Source: Candidatus Acidiferrum typicum
GTDB lineage: Bacteria; Acidobacteriota; Terriglobia; Acidiferrales; UBA7541
DNA: 39,975 nucleotides
Direction of reading: 5' to 3'
Assembly: GCA_025463055.1 (NCBI GenBank)
Contig: JAOAPV010000052.1
Coordinates: forward strand, 1-39,975
Below, one piece after another: positions 8,540-16,242 of this stretch. The position numbers and the translations under genes were made by a program. The notes beneath the pieces are model-generated. The model was not told the DNA's origin and did not search any database. It saw only the letters and a list, made by a program, of their open reading frames with translations. Position 1 is the stretch's first letter, and each line of letters opens with the position of its first letter.

Positions 8540-9801
8540 GCCAAAACCGTATTTCCGTGCTCCCTTGGAAGCCGAACTGCGAAATATCTGTCGAGAAATC
8601 GGTCTCCTCGTCACCACAGTTCGCCGACTTCGCCAAGATTCAGCCAGGCAGCGAAACGAGCTTTTCCAAAACAATTACTGCCGAAGACGTGGAGTCTTTT
8701 GCACGGCTCAGTGGTGATCGCAATCCGCTGCACATGAACGATGAATTCGCGGCGCGAACGCATTTCCAGCGACGTGTTGTGCATGGCATGCTCCTCGCGA
8801 GCTATGTTTCGGCGCTGGTTGGCATGCATTGTCCCGGCCCCGGTGCACTTTGGGCTCAGCAAAGCTTTCGTTGGCAGGCCCCCGCATTCATTGGCGACCG
8901 CATTGTCATCACTCTGAAGGTGAAACATAAATCGATGGGCTCAAGAACTTTAACGCTTGAGGTTAAGGCAGTGAACCAAGATGGAAAAACGCTGATGGAA
9001 GGTGAAGGTACCGTAAGCGCTCTCGAAGAAAAGAAGCGATCGGAAGATGTCCCGGTCAGCGAACGGGTCGCGTTCGTGAGCGGCGGGGCACGCGGAATAG
9101 GGGCGGCTATTTCGTTGGCGCTCGGCCGCGCGGGAGCCGCAGTGGTAGTTAACTATCGCAATAGCGCCGTCGCAGCGGAACAGTTGTGCGCTGAGATCCG
9201 GCGCGGCGGCGGTCGCGCTATTTCGGTACAAGCGGATGTGAGCGACTATTCATCCGTAGCTGAAACTGCGGTCCTCGCGTGCGCAGAGTTTAAGCATCCG
9301 ATTGACCTCCTTATCAACAATGCCGGTACTGTTCCGGAACCACGCCCCTTTATGGAGACGACATGGGAGGAAATCCAGTCAGCGCTCGACGTGCATCTTA
9401 GAGGCGCTGTTCATTGCTGCCAGGCGATGGTCCCCGGTATGATGGCGCAAAAATCCGGACGTATCATCAACATCGGCTCTGCATTTGTTCGAGCAACACC
9501 GCCGCCGAACTGGAGCTGCTTCCTGCTGGCCAAGTCTGCCGTACAAGCTCTGACACGCTGCCTTGCTTCTGAACTTGGGCCCTACGGTATTCGGGTGAAT
9601 TCAGTGTTACCAGGCTTGGTTGAAACGGACGCCATCAGTGGATTGTCCGAGCGGCTGCGAAAGGTCCAAGCGATGCAGACTCCGCTCCGCCGGCTCGCCA
9701 CTCCAAGCGAAATAGCAGCAGCTGTCACGGCCCTCTGCACAGGGCCGGGCGACTTCATTAACGGCGCCGAGATTCCAGTCTCTGGCGGCTTTCAGATGTA
9801 G
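8536..9801 (+). CDS. MaoC-like hydratase fused to short-chain dehydrogenase/reductase
   Basis: Two domains in one chain. Residues about 40-165 are a MaoC/R-hydratase hot-dog fold with its catalytic Asp61 and His66 in GDRNPLHMND. Residues about 176-420 are FabG-like: SGGARGIG cofactor loop, LINNAG, IINIGS with Ser315, and C-terminal FINGAEIPVSGG. The active-site Tyr of YxxxK is Phe329 (FLLAK, Lys333 kept), read directly from codon TTC at 9520. With the ACP next door, the fusion implies (R)-3-hydroxyacyl/enoyl-ACP chemistry, as in fatty-acid synthesis, but the reductase half may be inactive or altered. Start ATG 8536 gives an ATGA overlap; GTG 8521 is an alternative. Confidence 0.88.
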   Translation: MSQNRISVLPWKPNCEISVEKSVSSSPQFADFAKIQPGSETSFSKTITAEDVESFARLSGDRNPLHMNDEFAARTHFQRRVVHGMLLASYVSALVGMHCPGPGALWAQQSFRWQAPAFIGDRIVITLKVKHKSMGSRTLTLEVKAVNQDGKTLMEGEGTVSALEEKKRSEDVPVSERVAFVSGGARGIGAAISLALGRAGAAVVVNYRNSAVAAEQLCAEIRRGGGRAISVQADVSDYSSVAETAVLACAEFKHPIDLLINNAGTVPEPRPFMETTWEEIQSALDVHLRGAVHCCQAMVPGMMAQKSGRIINIGSAFVRATPPPNWSCFLLAKSAVQALTRCLASELGPYGIRVNSVLPGLVETDAISGLSERLRKVQAMQTPLRRLATPSEIAAAVTALCTGPGDFINGAEIPVSGGFQM

Positions 9802-9839
9802 AGACGCAGACTTTCCCTCTCCAGAATGGATTCAACTGT

Positions 9840-10124
9840 ATGTCACAAATGAGCCCCGTCGCGCAGACTCGCGCGCTTAGCAAAGTTCTAGGTCTCGCTG
9901 CAGAAGTTTTTCAAGTCCCGGAATCAAACCTCGCAGCTGCATCCTCGCCGGATACAATCGAGAGTTGGGACTCTCTTCATCACTTGACCTTTGTAGTGGC
10001 TCTTGAGCAGGAATTCAACATTCAATTTTCTCCAGAAGAAATTGAACAACTTCTTTCCATCGAGCTCGCGGCAGCGTTAGTCGACGAAAAAGCCAAAGGA
10101 CGGGAGATTTCTGATGGCTATTGA
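9840..10124 (+). CDS. Dedicated acyl carrier protein
   Basis: A 94-residue four-helix carrier protein with the phosphopantetheine site Ser45 in ESWDSLHHLTFV and the acidic helix II/III expected (VALEQEFNIQFSPEEIE). The DSL context followed by HHL is that of stand-alone carriers in O-antigen and capsule loci rather than housekeeping AcpP (which has DSLDTVE). It overlaps the following acyltransferase gene by 11 bases, and 38 bases separate it from the MaoC-SDR gene. Inference: it carries the acyl group that the MaoC-SDR fusion shapes and that the next enzyme transfers to a sugar amine. Confidence 0.93.
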   Translation: MSQMSPVAQTRALSKVLGLAAEVFQVPESNLAAASSPDTIESWDSLHHLTFVVALEQEFNIQFSPEEIEQLLSIELAAALVDEKAKGREISDGY

Positions 10125-11247
10125 GATCCGTTACGCAAGTCTGGACGAATATCCAGAGATCAGCCGTTTTCTAGACAATCACTGGGCTAAGAATCATGTA
10201 TACACCCGCGAACGCGACTTATTTGATTGGACATTCCACAGGCCGGGTCATTGGGGCGCCGACAAATACAGTATGTCCGTGGCAGTTGACGGAAACGAAC
10301 TGGTCGGTATTTTGGGAGGAATTCCATTTACGTTAAATCGGTTTGGGAAGAGCTCGAAAGCAGTTTGGATCGTTAACTATGTGATTCGTCCGGATTATCG
10401 TCGGGGCGCAACAGCACTGCAACTGTTGAGTTCATTTCGTCGCCAGGAGTTCTCCGCAGTCGTAGCTTTTGGAATTAATCCTGCGACGGTGGCCATTTAC
10501 CAGGTTCTGCGAGGCCAGGTTTTACCCGAAATTCCGCGTCACATCCTAGTTATGCCTCGCCAGGCGGAAAGGATGGCGCTCGCGCTGACGATCGCCTATC
10601 CGGATTGGGATGGCGAACGTATCCGGGATCTAAGTTCGGCATTTGAACTACCATCCCTGCCAGCGTATTCCAGTGCGTACGGCGTAACGTTGCCGTCCAA
10701 CTGGGACGAGAGAGATTGGCCTGAACACGCTTTGTCTACGTTAGGCGCTGCCCGCGATTATGACTACCTCGATTGGAGATATCGGAGCCATCCTTTGTTC
10801 CGCTACGAGTTTGTAACCGTAGAAGAGGGGAATAAAACCGGACTAGCAGTGTGGCGGGAAGAAACCATCCGCACCGAAACTCCGAACGGATTGCAAGAGG
10901 TAGACCGTATCGCGCGCCTTGTAGAATTCCTCCCATCCTCACCGGCGAATGCGCAACCTTTATTTGCTGCGTTTCTCGCAGAGGTAGCTCGCACAGGCGT
11001 GATGGCTGCTGATTTCTACGGATACCACGGTCAGACACGAGAGTGGCTGGAAGAAATGGGTTTTGGCGTCTCGGACAATCACCCAGATGGTGCGTGTTTT
11101 CCTTCCCGCTTCCAGCCGCTTGACGGCAAAGGTGGAGGCATTATGAGCGCCATTTTCTTGCAGGACAGCGCACTTCCATGCTCAAACGATTCTCAATGTC
11201 CGTGGTATTGGACCAAATCTGATTCAGACCAAGATCGGCCTAATTAA
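10114..11247 (+). CDS. GNAT-type acyltransferase, probably ACP-dependent
   Basis: The N-terminal half (residues 1-150) is a GNAT fold: IRYASLDEYPEISRFLDNHW, VDGNELVGILGGIP, then WIVNYVIRPDYRRGATALQLL, where RPDYRRGA occupies the acyl-donor pyrophosphate loop. The second half (about 200-345) looks like another, weaker GNAT-like or FemAB-like lobe. 377 residues is long for a simple acetyltransferase but normal for this glycan-locus group. Starting inside the ACP gene, it is the obvious candidate to move the ACP-borne acyl group to the amino sugar or the nonulosonate. Acetyl-CoA as donor cannot be excluded from sequence alone. Confidence 0.75.
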   Translation: MAIEIRYASLDEYPEISRFLDNHWAKNHVYTRERDLFDWTFHRPGHWGADKYSMSVAVDGNELVGILGGIPFTLNRFGKSSKAVWIVNYVIRPDYRRGATALQLLSSFRRQEFSAVVAFGINPATVAIYQVLRGQVLPEIPRHILVMPRQAERMALALTIAYPDWDGERIRDLSSAFELPSLPAYSSAYGVTLPSNWDERDWPEHALSTLGAARDYDYLDWRYRSHPLFRYEFVTVEEGNKTGLAVWREETIRTETPNGLQEVDRIARLVEFLPSSPANAQPLFAAFLAEVARTGVMAADFYGYHGQTREWLEEMGFGVSDNHPDGACFPSRFQPLDGKGGGIMSAIFLQDSALPCSNDSQCPWYWTKSDSDQDRPN

Positions 11248-11329
11248 CTATTTCACTGCCAACGCGGCCTAACGGTCCGGTGTCACCGACATAAGGCGTT
11301 GTAGTTCCCCGCCCAGTACTGGAGTTCCC

Positions 11330-12298
11330 GTGAATCATGGTCGACAGTTATACATCGCGACATATCACTACGTCAGAGATCTTCCCCACAGTCGTTTCCC
11401 CCAAATCAAGGGCATGCTTCTTGACGATTTTCGCAACCAGGTGAAAGTGCTGCCGGACTTGTTTGAGATGGCAACGCTGAACTCGGCTTATGACTTCCTG
11501 GCAGGAAGATATCAGCCCGGGCGGGATCTCTGCCTCATGACGTTTGACGATGGCCTCAAAGAGCACTACTCGGAAGTTACGCCAATACTCTCAGAGAAAG
11601 GGATACAAGGGATCTTTTTTCCAATTACCGGCTGTATGCAAGACCACGTTGTAGCACCGGTTCACATGAATCACTTTCTGTTGGCAGCGCTTGGGTGTGA
11701 GCAATACCGCGCTGCGTTTGTCGATGAACTAAGTACGTTGGGGCTTGCGGACCTTGCACATACAACGCTGGATGACGCTGCAGCTCAATGGACTTATCCT
11801 TTAGATGATTGCGAGACTGCGCGATTCAAGTATCTCTTCAATTTCATTTTGTCTCCTCTTTACCGCGACGTAGTTGTTCAAAAGCTGTTCGAGGAATGGA
11901 TCGGAGAAGAGGCTGCATTCGCCGCTGATCTTTACTTAAGCTGGGAAGAAGCCCGCGAGATGCAGCGAGCCGGAATGATGATGGGAGGGCACTCGCATGC
12001 CCACAGGCCCTTAGCACGCCTGGAGAACTCGGAGCTGGACCTCGATCTCGCTCGCTGCTGGGAACTCATGCAAGCGAACTTAGATGCGCAGGACTACTGG
12101 CCGTTCAGTTATCCCTACGGGAAAGCAGATTCATTCGATGGACGTGTAATCCAGAAATTACGTGAGCTGGGATTCTGCTGTTCTCTATGCACCGAAAAAG
12201 GCCTCAATGTGCCTGGCGTGGACTTCTTCGCGATTCATCGCGTTGATTGCAAGCAAATACTTCCTGAAAACCACTTACTACCACAAACATCCTTTTGA
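11330..12298 (+). CDS. Polysaccharide deacetylase (NodB-homology) family protein
   Basis: Metal-dependent de-N-acetylase fold with its motifs: TFDDG (Asp73, Asp74), HSHAH (His221-His225) and SYPYG (260-264). The GTG at 330 bases past 11 kb (11330) is the first start in frame; it reads MNHGRQLYIATYHYV, where the family's 'lxYHrV' strand begins, so little can be missing. No signal peptide, hence cytoplasmic: it would act on a nucleotide-sugar or free-sugar intermediate rather than finished polymer. Within a NulO cluster this fits removal of an N-acetyl group before the GNAT enzyme adds another acyl; that pairing is inference. The insert between TFDDG and HSHAH (about 145 residues, helical) is larger than in chitin deacetylases. 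Confidence 0.85.
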   Translation: MNHGRQLYIATYHYVRDLPHSRFPQIKGMLLDDFRNQVKVLPDLFEMATLNSAYDFLAGRYQPGRDLCLMTFDDGLKEHYSEVTPILSEKGIQGIFFPITGCMQDHVVAPVHMNHFLLAALGCEQYRAAFVDELSTLGLADLAHTTLDDAAAQWTYPLDDCETARFKYLFNFILSPLYRDVVVQKLFEEWIGEEAAFAADLYLSWEEAREMQRAGMMMGGHSHAHRPLARLENSELDLDLARCWELMQANLDAQDYWPFSYPYGKADSFDGRVIQKLRELGFCCSLCTEKGLNVPGVDFFAIHRVDCKQILPENHLLPQTSF

Positions 12299-12376
12299 AC
12301 GTGAAGTGTTCCCTGTTGAGTGCCATAAGTCGGTGCTAGCGGCGGCACATGAACACGTGCGTCGAGGTGGTCAGAG

Positions 12377-13654
12377 ATGATGGCATCCAAGTTGAACAAC
12401 GAAATGAAACGCAAAATCTGTGTAGTACTTGTAGATCGCGCTAATTACGGGCGTCTCAAACCAGTCCTAGCCGCGCTGTCAAAGAGGTCCGAAGTTGCTC
12501 TGCAGCTGATTGCGGCTGGCACGATGGTCTTAGAGCGGTTCGGCAATCCGGTGCAGAATGTAAAGAATGACGGATTCACCGTAGATGGCGAAATCTATAT
12601 TGAACTTGAGGGATCCACGCCAGCGACGATGGCAAAGTCGTTAGGCTTTGCGGTGGTGGAATTCGCCAGCGAATTCCAGCGTCTAAAACCCGATGTCGTC
12701 CTGCTGATCGGAGATCGATACGAAGCACTCGCCGCAGCCTTGGCTGCCGCGTATATGAATATCTGCATTGCGCACATTCAAGGTGGCGAAGTGTCCGGCT
12801 CCATCGATGAAAGCGCACGACATGCCATATCGAAGTTTGCTCATTATCATTTTCCGAGCACAGTACGAGCGGCCAATTATTTGGCGCGCATGGGAGAGAA
12901 TCCTCAGTCAATTCTAAGCATTGGTTGTCCAAGTAGCGACATTGCACGCGTGCTCGTACCCACAATCACTTCAGACATCATCAATAGCACGGGGAGCGGA
13001 TCAGAGATCGATCTCGATCATCCTTTTTTGCTGGTTGTTTTTCATCCCATCACGACTTCTTATGGCGGAGAAGGGGAGGAAGTGGGCCAGATTTTGGAGG
13101 CGCTCGAGCGACTGCAAACGCAAACCATTATGCTCTGGCCAAATATCGATGCCGGTGCTGACCACATTAGTAAGGCCATTCGAATGTTCCGGGATCGCGT
13201 CGGTCCCGCTTGGATGCGGACCCTTACTAATCTCTCTCCAGAGCATTACCTCGAGTTGCTCGCGCGAGTTTCCTGTGCCGTTGGCAATTCAAGCAGCTTC
13301 GTCCGCGACGCTGGCTTCTTCGGAACGCCCGTGGTTCTTGTCGGTGACAGGCAAGAGGGGCGCGAAACGGACGAGCACGCTATGCACGTGGCACCCGTGG
13401 CGTCTCACATATTCACAGCCATTCGTAAGCAGCTCAAGCACGGACCCTACGAATCCAGCGCGCTTTACGGCGATGGGCTTGTTGCCGAACGCATTGCAGG
13501 CGGACTCGTTCAACTGAGGCCCTACATTCAAAAACGACTCCACTATATCTACGAAGGGGGGACCGACCATGAGTATCCGCGTTCTTGGGGTGATCACGGC
13601 TCGGGGAGGGTCGAAGGGAATCTCTCGGAAGAACATCGTGCCGCTGCTCGGTAA
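12377..13654 (+). CDS. neuC: Hydrolysing UDP-N-acetylhexosamine 2-epimerase (NeuC type)
   Basis: Converts a UDP-N-acetylated glucosamine-type sugar to the free 2-epimer (ManNAc type) plus UDP, the precursor for NeuB. GT-B-like fold with motifs VLLIGDRYEALAAALAA, HIQGGEVSGSIDESARHAISK, a central VVFHP and the C-terminal VGNSSSFVRDAGFFGTPVV. It is closer in motif wording to NeuC/NeuC-like (legionaminic GlcNAc 2-epimerase) than to WecB. A start at ATG 12377 (or 12380) follows a purine-rich stretch. The last 28 residues after HYIYEGG are low-quality and overlap neuA by 86 bases, unlike every other junction in the locus; one extra G in the run of six at 13556-13561 would end the gene at TGA 13570-13572 in present numbering, giving ATGA coupling. 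Confidence 0.92.
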   Translation: MMASKLNNEMKRKICVVLVDRANYGRLKPVLAALSKRSEVALQLIAAGTMVLERFGNPVQNVKNDGFTVDGEIYIELEGSTPATMAKSLGFAVVEFASEFQRLKPDVVLLIGDRYEALAAALAAAYMNICIAHIQGGEVSGSIDESARHAISKFAHYHFPSTVRAANYLARMGENPQSILSIGCPSSDIARVLVPTITSDIINSTGSGSEIDLDHPFLLVVFHPITTSYGGEGEEVGQILEALERLQTQTIMLWPNIDAGADHISKAIRMFRDRVGPAWMRTLTNLSPEHYLELLARVSCAVGNSSSFVRDAGFFGTPVVLVGDRQEGRETDEHAMHVAPVASHIFTAIRKQLKHGPYESSALYGDGLVAERIAGGLVQLRPYIQKRLHYIYEGGTDHEYPRSWGDHGSGRVEGNLSEEHRAAAR

Positions 13655-14288
13655 ACCACTCCTCGTTTATACAGTGCAAGCCGCACTGGCAAGTAAGAAA
13701 CTCACTCGAACTGTCTTGTCGACCGACGATACAGCTATAGCAGAAATTGGTATGCGTTCGGGAGTCGACGTGCCATTCATGCGCCCTGCTGAACTGGCCG
13801 GCGACGACGTCGCAACGATTCCAGTCCTGCAGCATGCGGTTGGAGAATTGGAGAAGGCAGGTGAACGGTACGACGCGGTTCTAACCCTGCAGCCCACGAA
13901 CCCGTTGCGTCGGGCTGAGGACATTGACGGAGCGATAGAGCTGTTGGAGTCAACCGGAGCGGATTCCGTAATCTCGTTTGTCGAGGTGGGTGAGCATCAC
14001 CCAGCTCGAATGAAATGGATTGCTCCAGACGGCCGTGTATCAGACCCTGCTTTTGCTGAGGCGTTCGAAGGCCAACCACGCCAGCAACTTCAGAAGCTTT
14101 ATCTTCGCGAGGGATCCATTTACTTGACGCGTCGCGCGGTGCTGATGGAAAACAATTCCATAAAGGGAAATGACTGCCGCGCATGGATCATTCCGCCGGA
14201 GCGAGCACTGAATATCGACACACCTTTCGACCTGCTAATGACGGAACAGGTCTTGAAATCTAACGGAAAGCCAGCAGCGCACGCCTAG
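13569..14288 (+). CDS. neuA: CMP-nonulosonate cytidylyltransferase (NeuA type)
   Basis: Activates the NulO with CTP to the CMP-sugar donor. Diagnostic N-terminus VITARGGSKGISRKNI (ARGGSKG at 11-17 is the CTP-binding loop), then LTLQPTNPLRRAEDI and the C-terminal LNIDTPFDLLMTEQV. 239 residues matches single-domain NeuA/LegF/PseF; no extra phosphatase or esterase domain. The stop TAG shares its G with the GTG of the next gene. Together with the synthase at 7490 and the epimerase at 12377 it completes the NulO pathway except for a NeuB-phosphate phosphatase, which is not needed if the substrate is unphosphorylated. Confidence 0.93.
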   Translation: MSIRVLGVITARGGSKGISRKNIVPLLGKPLLVYTVQAALASKKLTRTVLSTDDTAIAEIGMRSGVDVPFMRPAELAGDDVATIPVLQHAVGELEKAGERYDAVLTLQPTNPLRRAEDIDGAIELLESTGADSVISFVEVGEHHPARMKWIAPDGRVSDPAFAEAFEGQPRQQLQKLYLREGSIYLTRRAVLMENNSIKGNDCRAWIIPPERALNIDTPFDLLMTEQVLKSNGKPAAHA

Positions 14289-15364
14289 TGCTACCTAATA
14301 TTCTAGTTTCGGAAGCTACTGGTTTTTCGGACAGTGCGGCGGAGCATCTTCGGATCTGTTCTCGGCTATTTCTGAGAGATTTGGACCGAACCTCTCTAAT
14401 CATAGCAGTGCGCGACGTCGACGTTCTTTGGGTTCGGCTAAGGCACAAAATCGATCGTGAAGTAATCGAAGCCGGTCCCAACCTGCGGGCGATTGCGACG
14501 CCTACGACCGGGCTGAACCACATCGATTTAGCACACGCCGAAAAGCTTGGTATTCACGTCATTTCGCTTCAAGGCGCAACCGACTTCTTGCAAAACGTAT
14601 ATGCGACTGCGGAACATGCTGTCGCACTGATTCTCAGCCTGATGAGACATTTGCCCGCCGCGCACGAACATGCCATCAGCGACCATTGGAACCGCGATTT
14701 GTTCATTGGAAACGAGTTGCACGGAAAGGCGGCAGGAGTAATCGGGTATGGTCGTCTCGGCAAAATGGTCGCTAAGTATCTGCAAAGTTTTGGCATGCGA
14801 ATTTCCGTTACGGACGTCAAGAATCCTGATCAACTTGAGCACCCCGACATAGCAAACGTCTCTCTCGATCACCTGCTCCACACCAGTGACGTCGTAACGT
14901 TGCATGTGCCCCTCTCGGACCAAACAAAGGGATTTTTCGGGAAACGCGAGTTTGCCTGCATGAAGCCGGGTTCTTGGTTTATTAATACGGCGCGAGGCGA
15001 ACTCGTGGACGAACGCGCTCTTCTTGATGCGCTCCGAACAAGACACCTTAGCGGTGCGGCTTTGGATGTTTTGTGTGATGAGCAATCGTCTAATTTCGGC
15101 GATAACTCACTGGTTCGATATGCGCAGCAGCATACGAACTTGCTGATCACACCTCATATAGGAGGATGCACGCGAGAGTCGAGAGAGAAAACCGAGCGTT
15201 TTCTCGCGACAAGAGTCGTCGAGTTTCTTTCTAGAGGTCTCAAGGATTCAGTTGCAACAGGCAGTCGCTTAGAAGAGGTAACTGGCACTCCAAATTATGA
15301 TCCCAGCTTTCCTACAACGGAAGGTGTCTCTGTCGCCGCAGGAGTTTCATGGAAAAAGCAATGA
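14288..15364 (+). CDS. D-isomer-specific 2-hydroxyacid dehydrogenase family protein
   Basis: NAD(P)-dependent oxidoreductase of the D-2-hydroxyacid family (phosphoglycerate/lactate dehydrogenase group). Visible: substrate-domain start, ATPTTGLNHIDL, the NAD loop GVIGYGRLGK near 156-164, VTLHVPLSDQT, INTARGELVDE with the catalytic Arg, AALDVLCDE and the catalytic His in ITPHIGGCT. 358 residues with a roughly 30-residue C-terminal tail. GTG 14288 shares one base with the neuA stop, so it is a cotranslated part of the NulO operon. The substrate is unknown; oxidation or reduction of a 2-hydroxy acid or of a nonulosonate-derived keto acid is conceivable. Also found near sugar loci in other bacteria, role unproven as far as I know. 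Confidence 0.85.
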   Translation: MLPNILVSEATGFSDSAAEHLRICSRLFLRDLDRTSLIIAVRDVDVLWVRLRHKIDREVIEAGPNLRAIATPTTGLNHIDLAHAEKLGIHVISLQGATDFLQNVYATAEHAVALILSLMRHLPAAHEHAISDHWNRDLFIGNELHGKAAGVIGYGRLGKMVAKYLQSFGMRISVTDVKNPDQLEHPDIANVSLDHLLHTSDVVTLHVPLSDQTKGFFGKREFACMKPGSWFINTARGELVDERALLDALRTRHLSGAALDVLCDEQSSNFGDNSLVRYAQQHTNLLITPHIGGCTRESREKTERFLATRVVEFLSRGLKDSVATGSRLEEVTGTPNYDPSFPTTEGVSVAAGVSWKKQ

Positions 15365-16200
15365 CCAGCGATTTCTCGGCAGTCAGTCACCTTCGCATTC
15401 AGCCAAGCCAAGGCTGGGTTGCGTTACAACTCAGAGATTTGTGGTTATACCGCGAGCTGCTCTACTTTTTTATCTGGCGAGATATCAAAGTCCGGTACAA
15501 GCAGACGGCCTTAGGGGCAGCATGGGCCGTAATCCAGCCGCTATTCACAATGTTGGTTTTCAGTCTTTTCTTTGGGCGTCTTGCAAAAATACCATCCGAT
15601 GGCATTCCATATCCCTTGTTTGTTTATTGCGCTCTCGTGCCTTGGACGTTCTTTGCTCAAGGATTGGCGCAATCGGCTGATAGTCTTGTCGGACAGGGAA
15701 ATCTAATTAGAAAAGTCTATTTCCCACGTTTAGCCATACCTCTGAGCAGCGTGAGTGCGGGACTGGTGGACTTCTCAATTAGCTTCACAGTTTTGTTGGC
15801 ACTCATGGCCCGTTACGGTGTTCGCCCCACCAGTCATCTCGTTTGGCTTCCATGCCTATTGTTACTAGCATTTGTGACTTCCCTCGGCGTTGGACTCTGG
15901 CTGTCCGCGCTAAACGTACGATTTCGAGATGTCAAATACGCCCTCCCTTTCATTATCCAGTTTTGGATGTTCGCGACGCCGATAGCGTACCCCAGCAGCT
16001 TGCTAGGTAAACCTGGAAGACTTGTTCTTGCGCTCAACCCGATGGTGGGTGTGGTCGAAGGCTTTCGCTGGGCTCTATTGGGTGCGAAAACTGCTCCAGG
16101 ACCACTAATGCTTGTGTCAGGACTTGCAGCCCTGGGTGTCTTAACCGGGGGCGCGTTTTATTTCCGCAGGATGGAGAAAAGCTTCGCGGACGTCGTCTGA
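15349..16200 (+). CDS. wzm: ABC-2 type polysaccharide transporter permease (Wzm/KpsM/TagG type)
   Basis: Six-helix inner-membrane permease: LWLYRELLYFFIWRDIKVRYKQTALGAAWAV is family-typical in its Rxx-IKVRYKQT core, followed by PLFTMLVFSLFFGRLA, VPWTFFAQGL, NLIRKVYFPRLA, and RFRDVKYALPFIIQFWMFATP near the C-terminal third. 283 residues is standard. It would export lipid-linked glycan with the ATPase at 17991. ATG 15349 has a close AGGAG (four-base spacing); ATG 15361 would give an ATGA overlap with the dehydrogenase stop, so either start is possible. An AsnB gene separates it from its ATPase, which is unusual. Confidence 0.92.
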   Translation: MEKAMTSDFSAVSHLRIQPSQGWVALQLRDLWLYRELLYFFIWRDIKVRYKQTALGAAWAVIQPLFTMLVFSLFFGRLAKIPSDGIPYPLFVYCALVPWTFFAQGLAQSADSLVGQGNLIRKVYFPRLAIPLSSVSAGLVDFSISFTVLLALMARYGVRPTSHLVWLPCLLLLAFVTSLGVGLWLSALNVRFRDVKYALPFIIQFWMFATPIAYPSSLLGKPGRLVLALNPMVGVVEGFRWALLGAKTAPGPLMLVSGLAALGVLTGGAFYFRRMEKSFADVV

Positions 16201-16242
16201 GTTTCCGGATAAGCATTTCCAAGCACTACCTCGTTAAAAACT

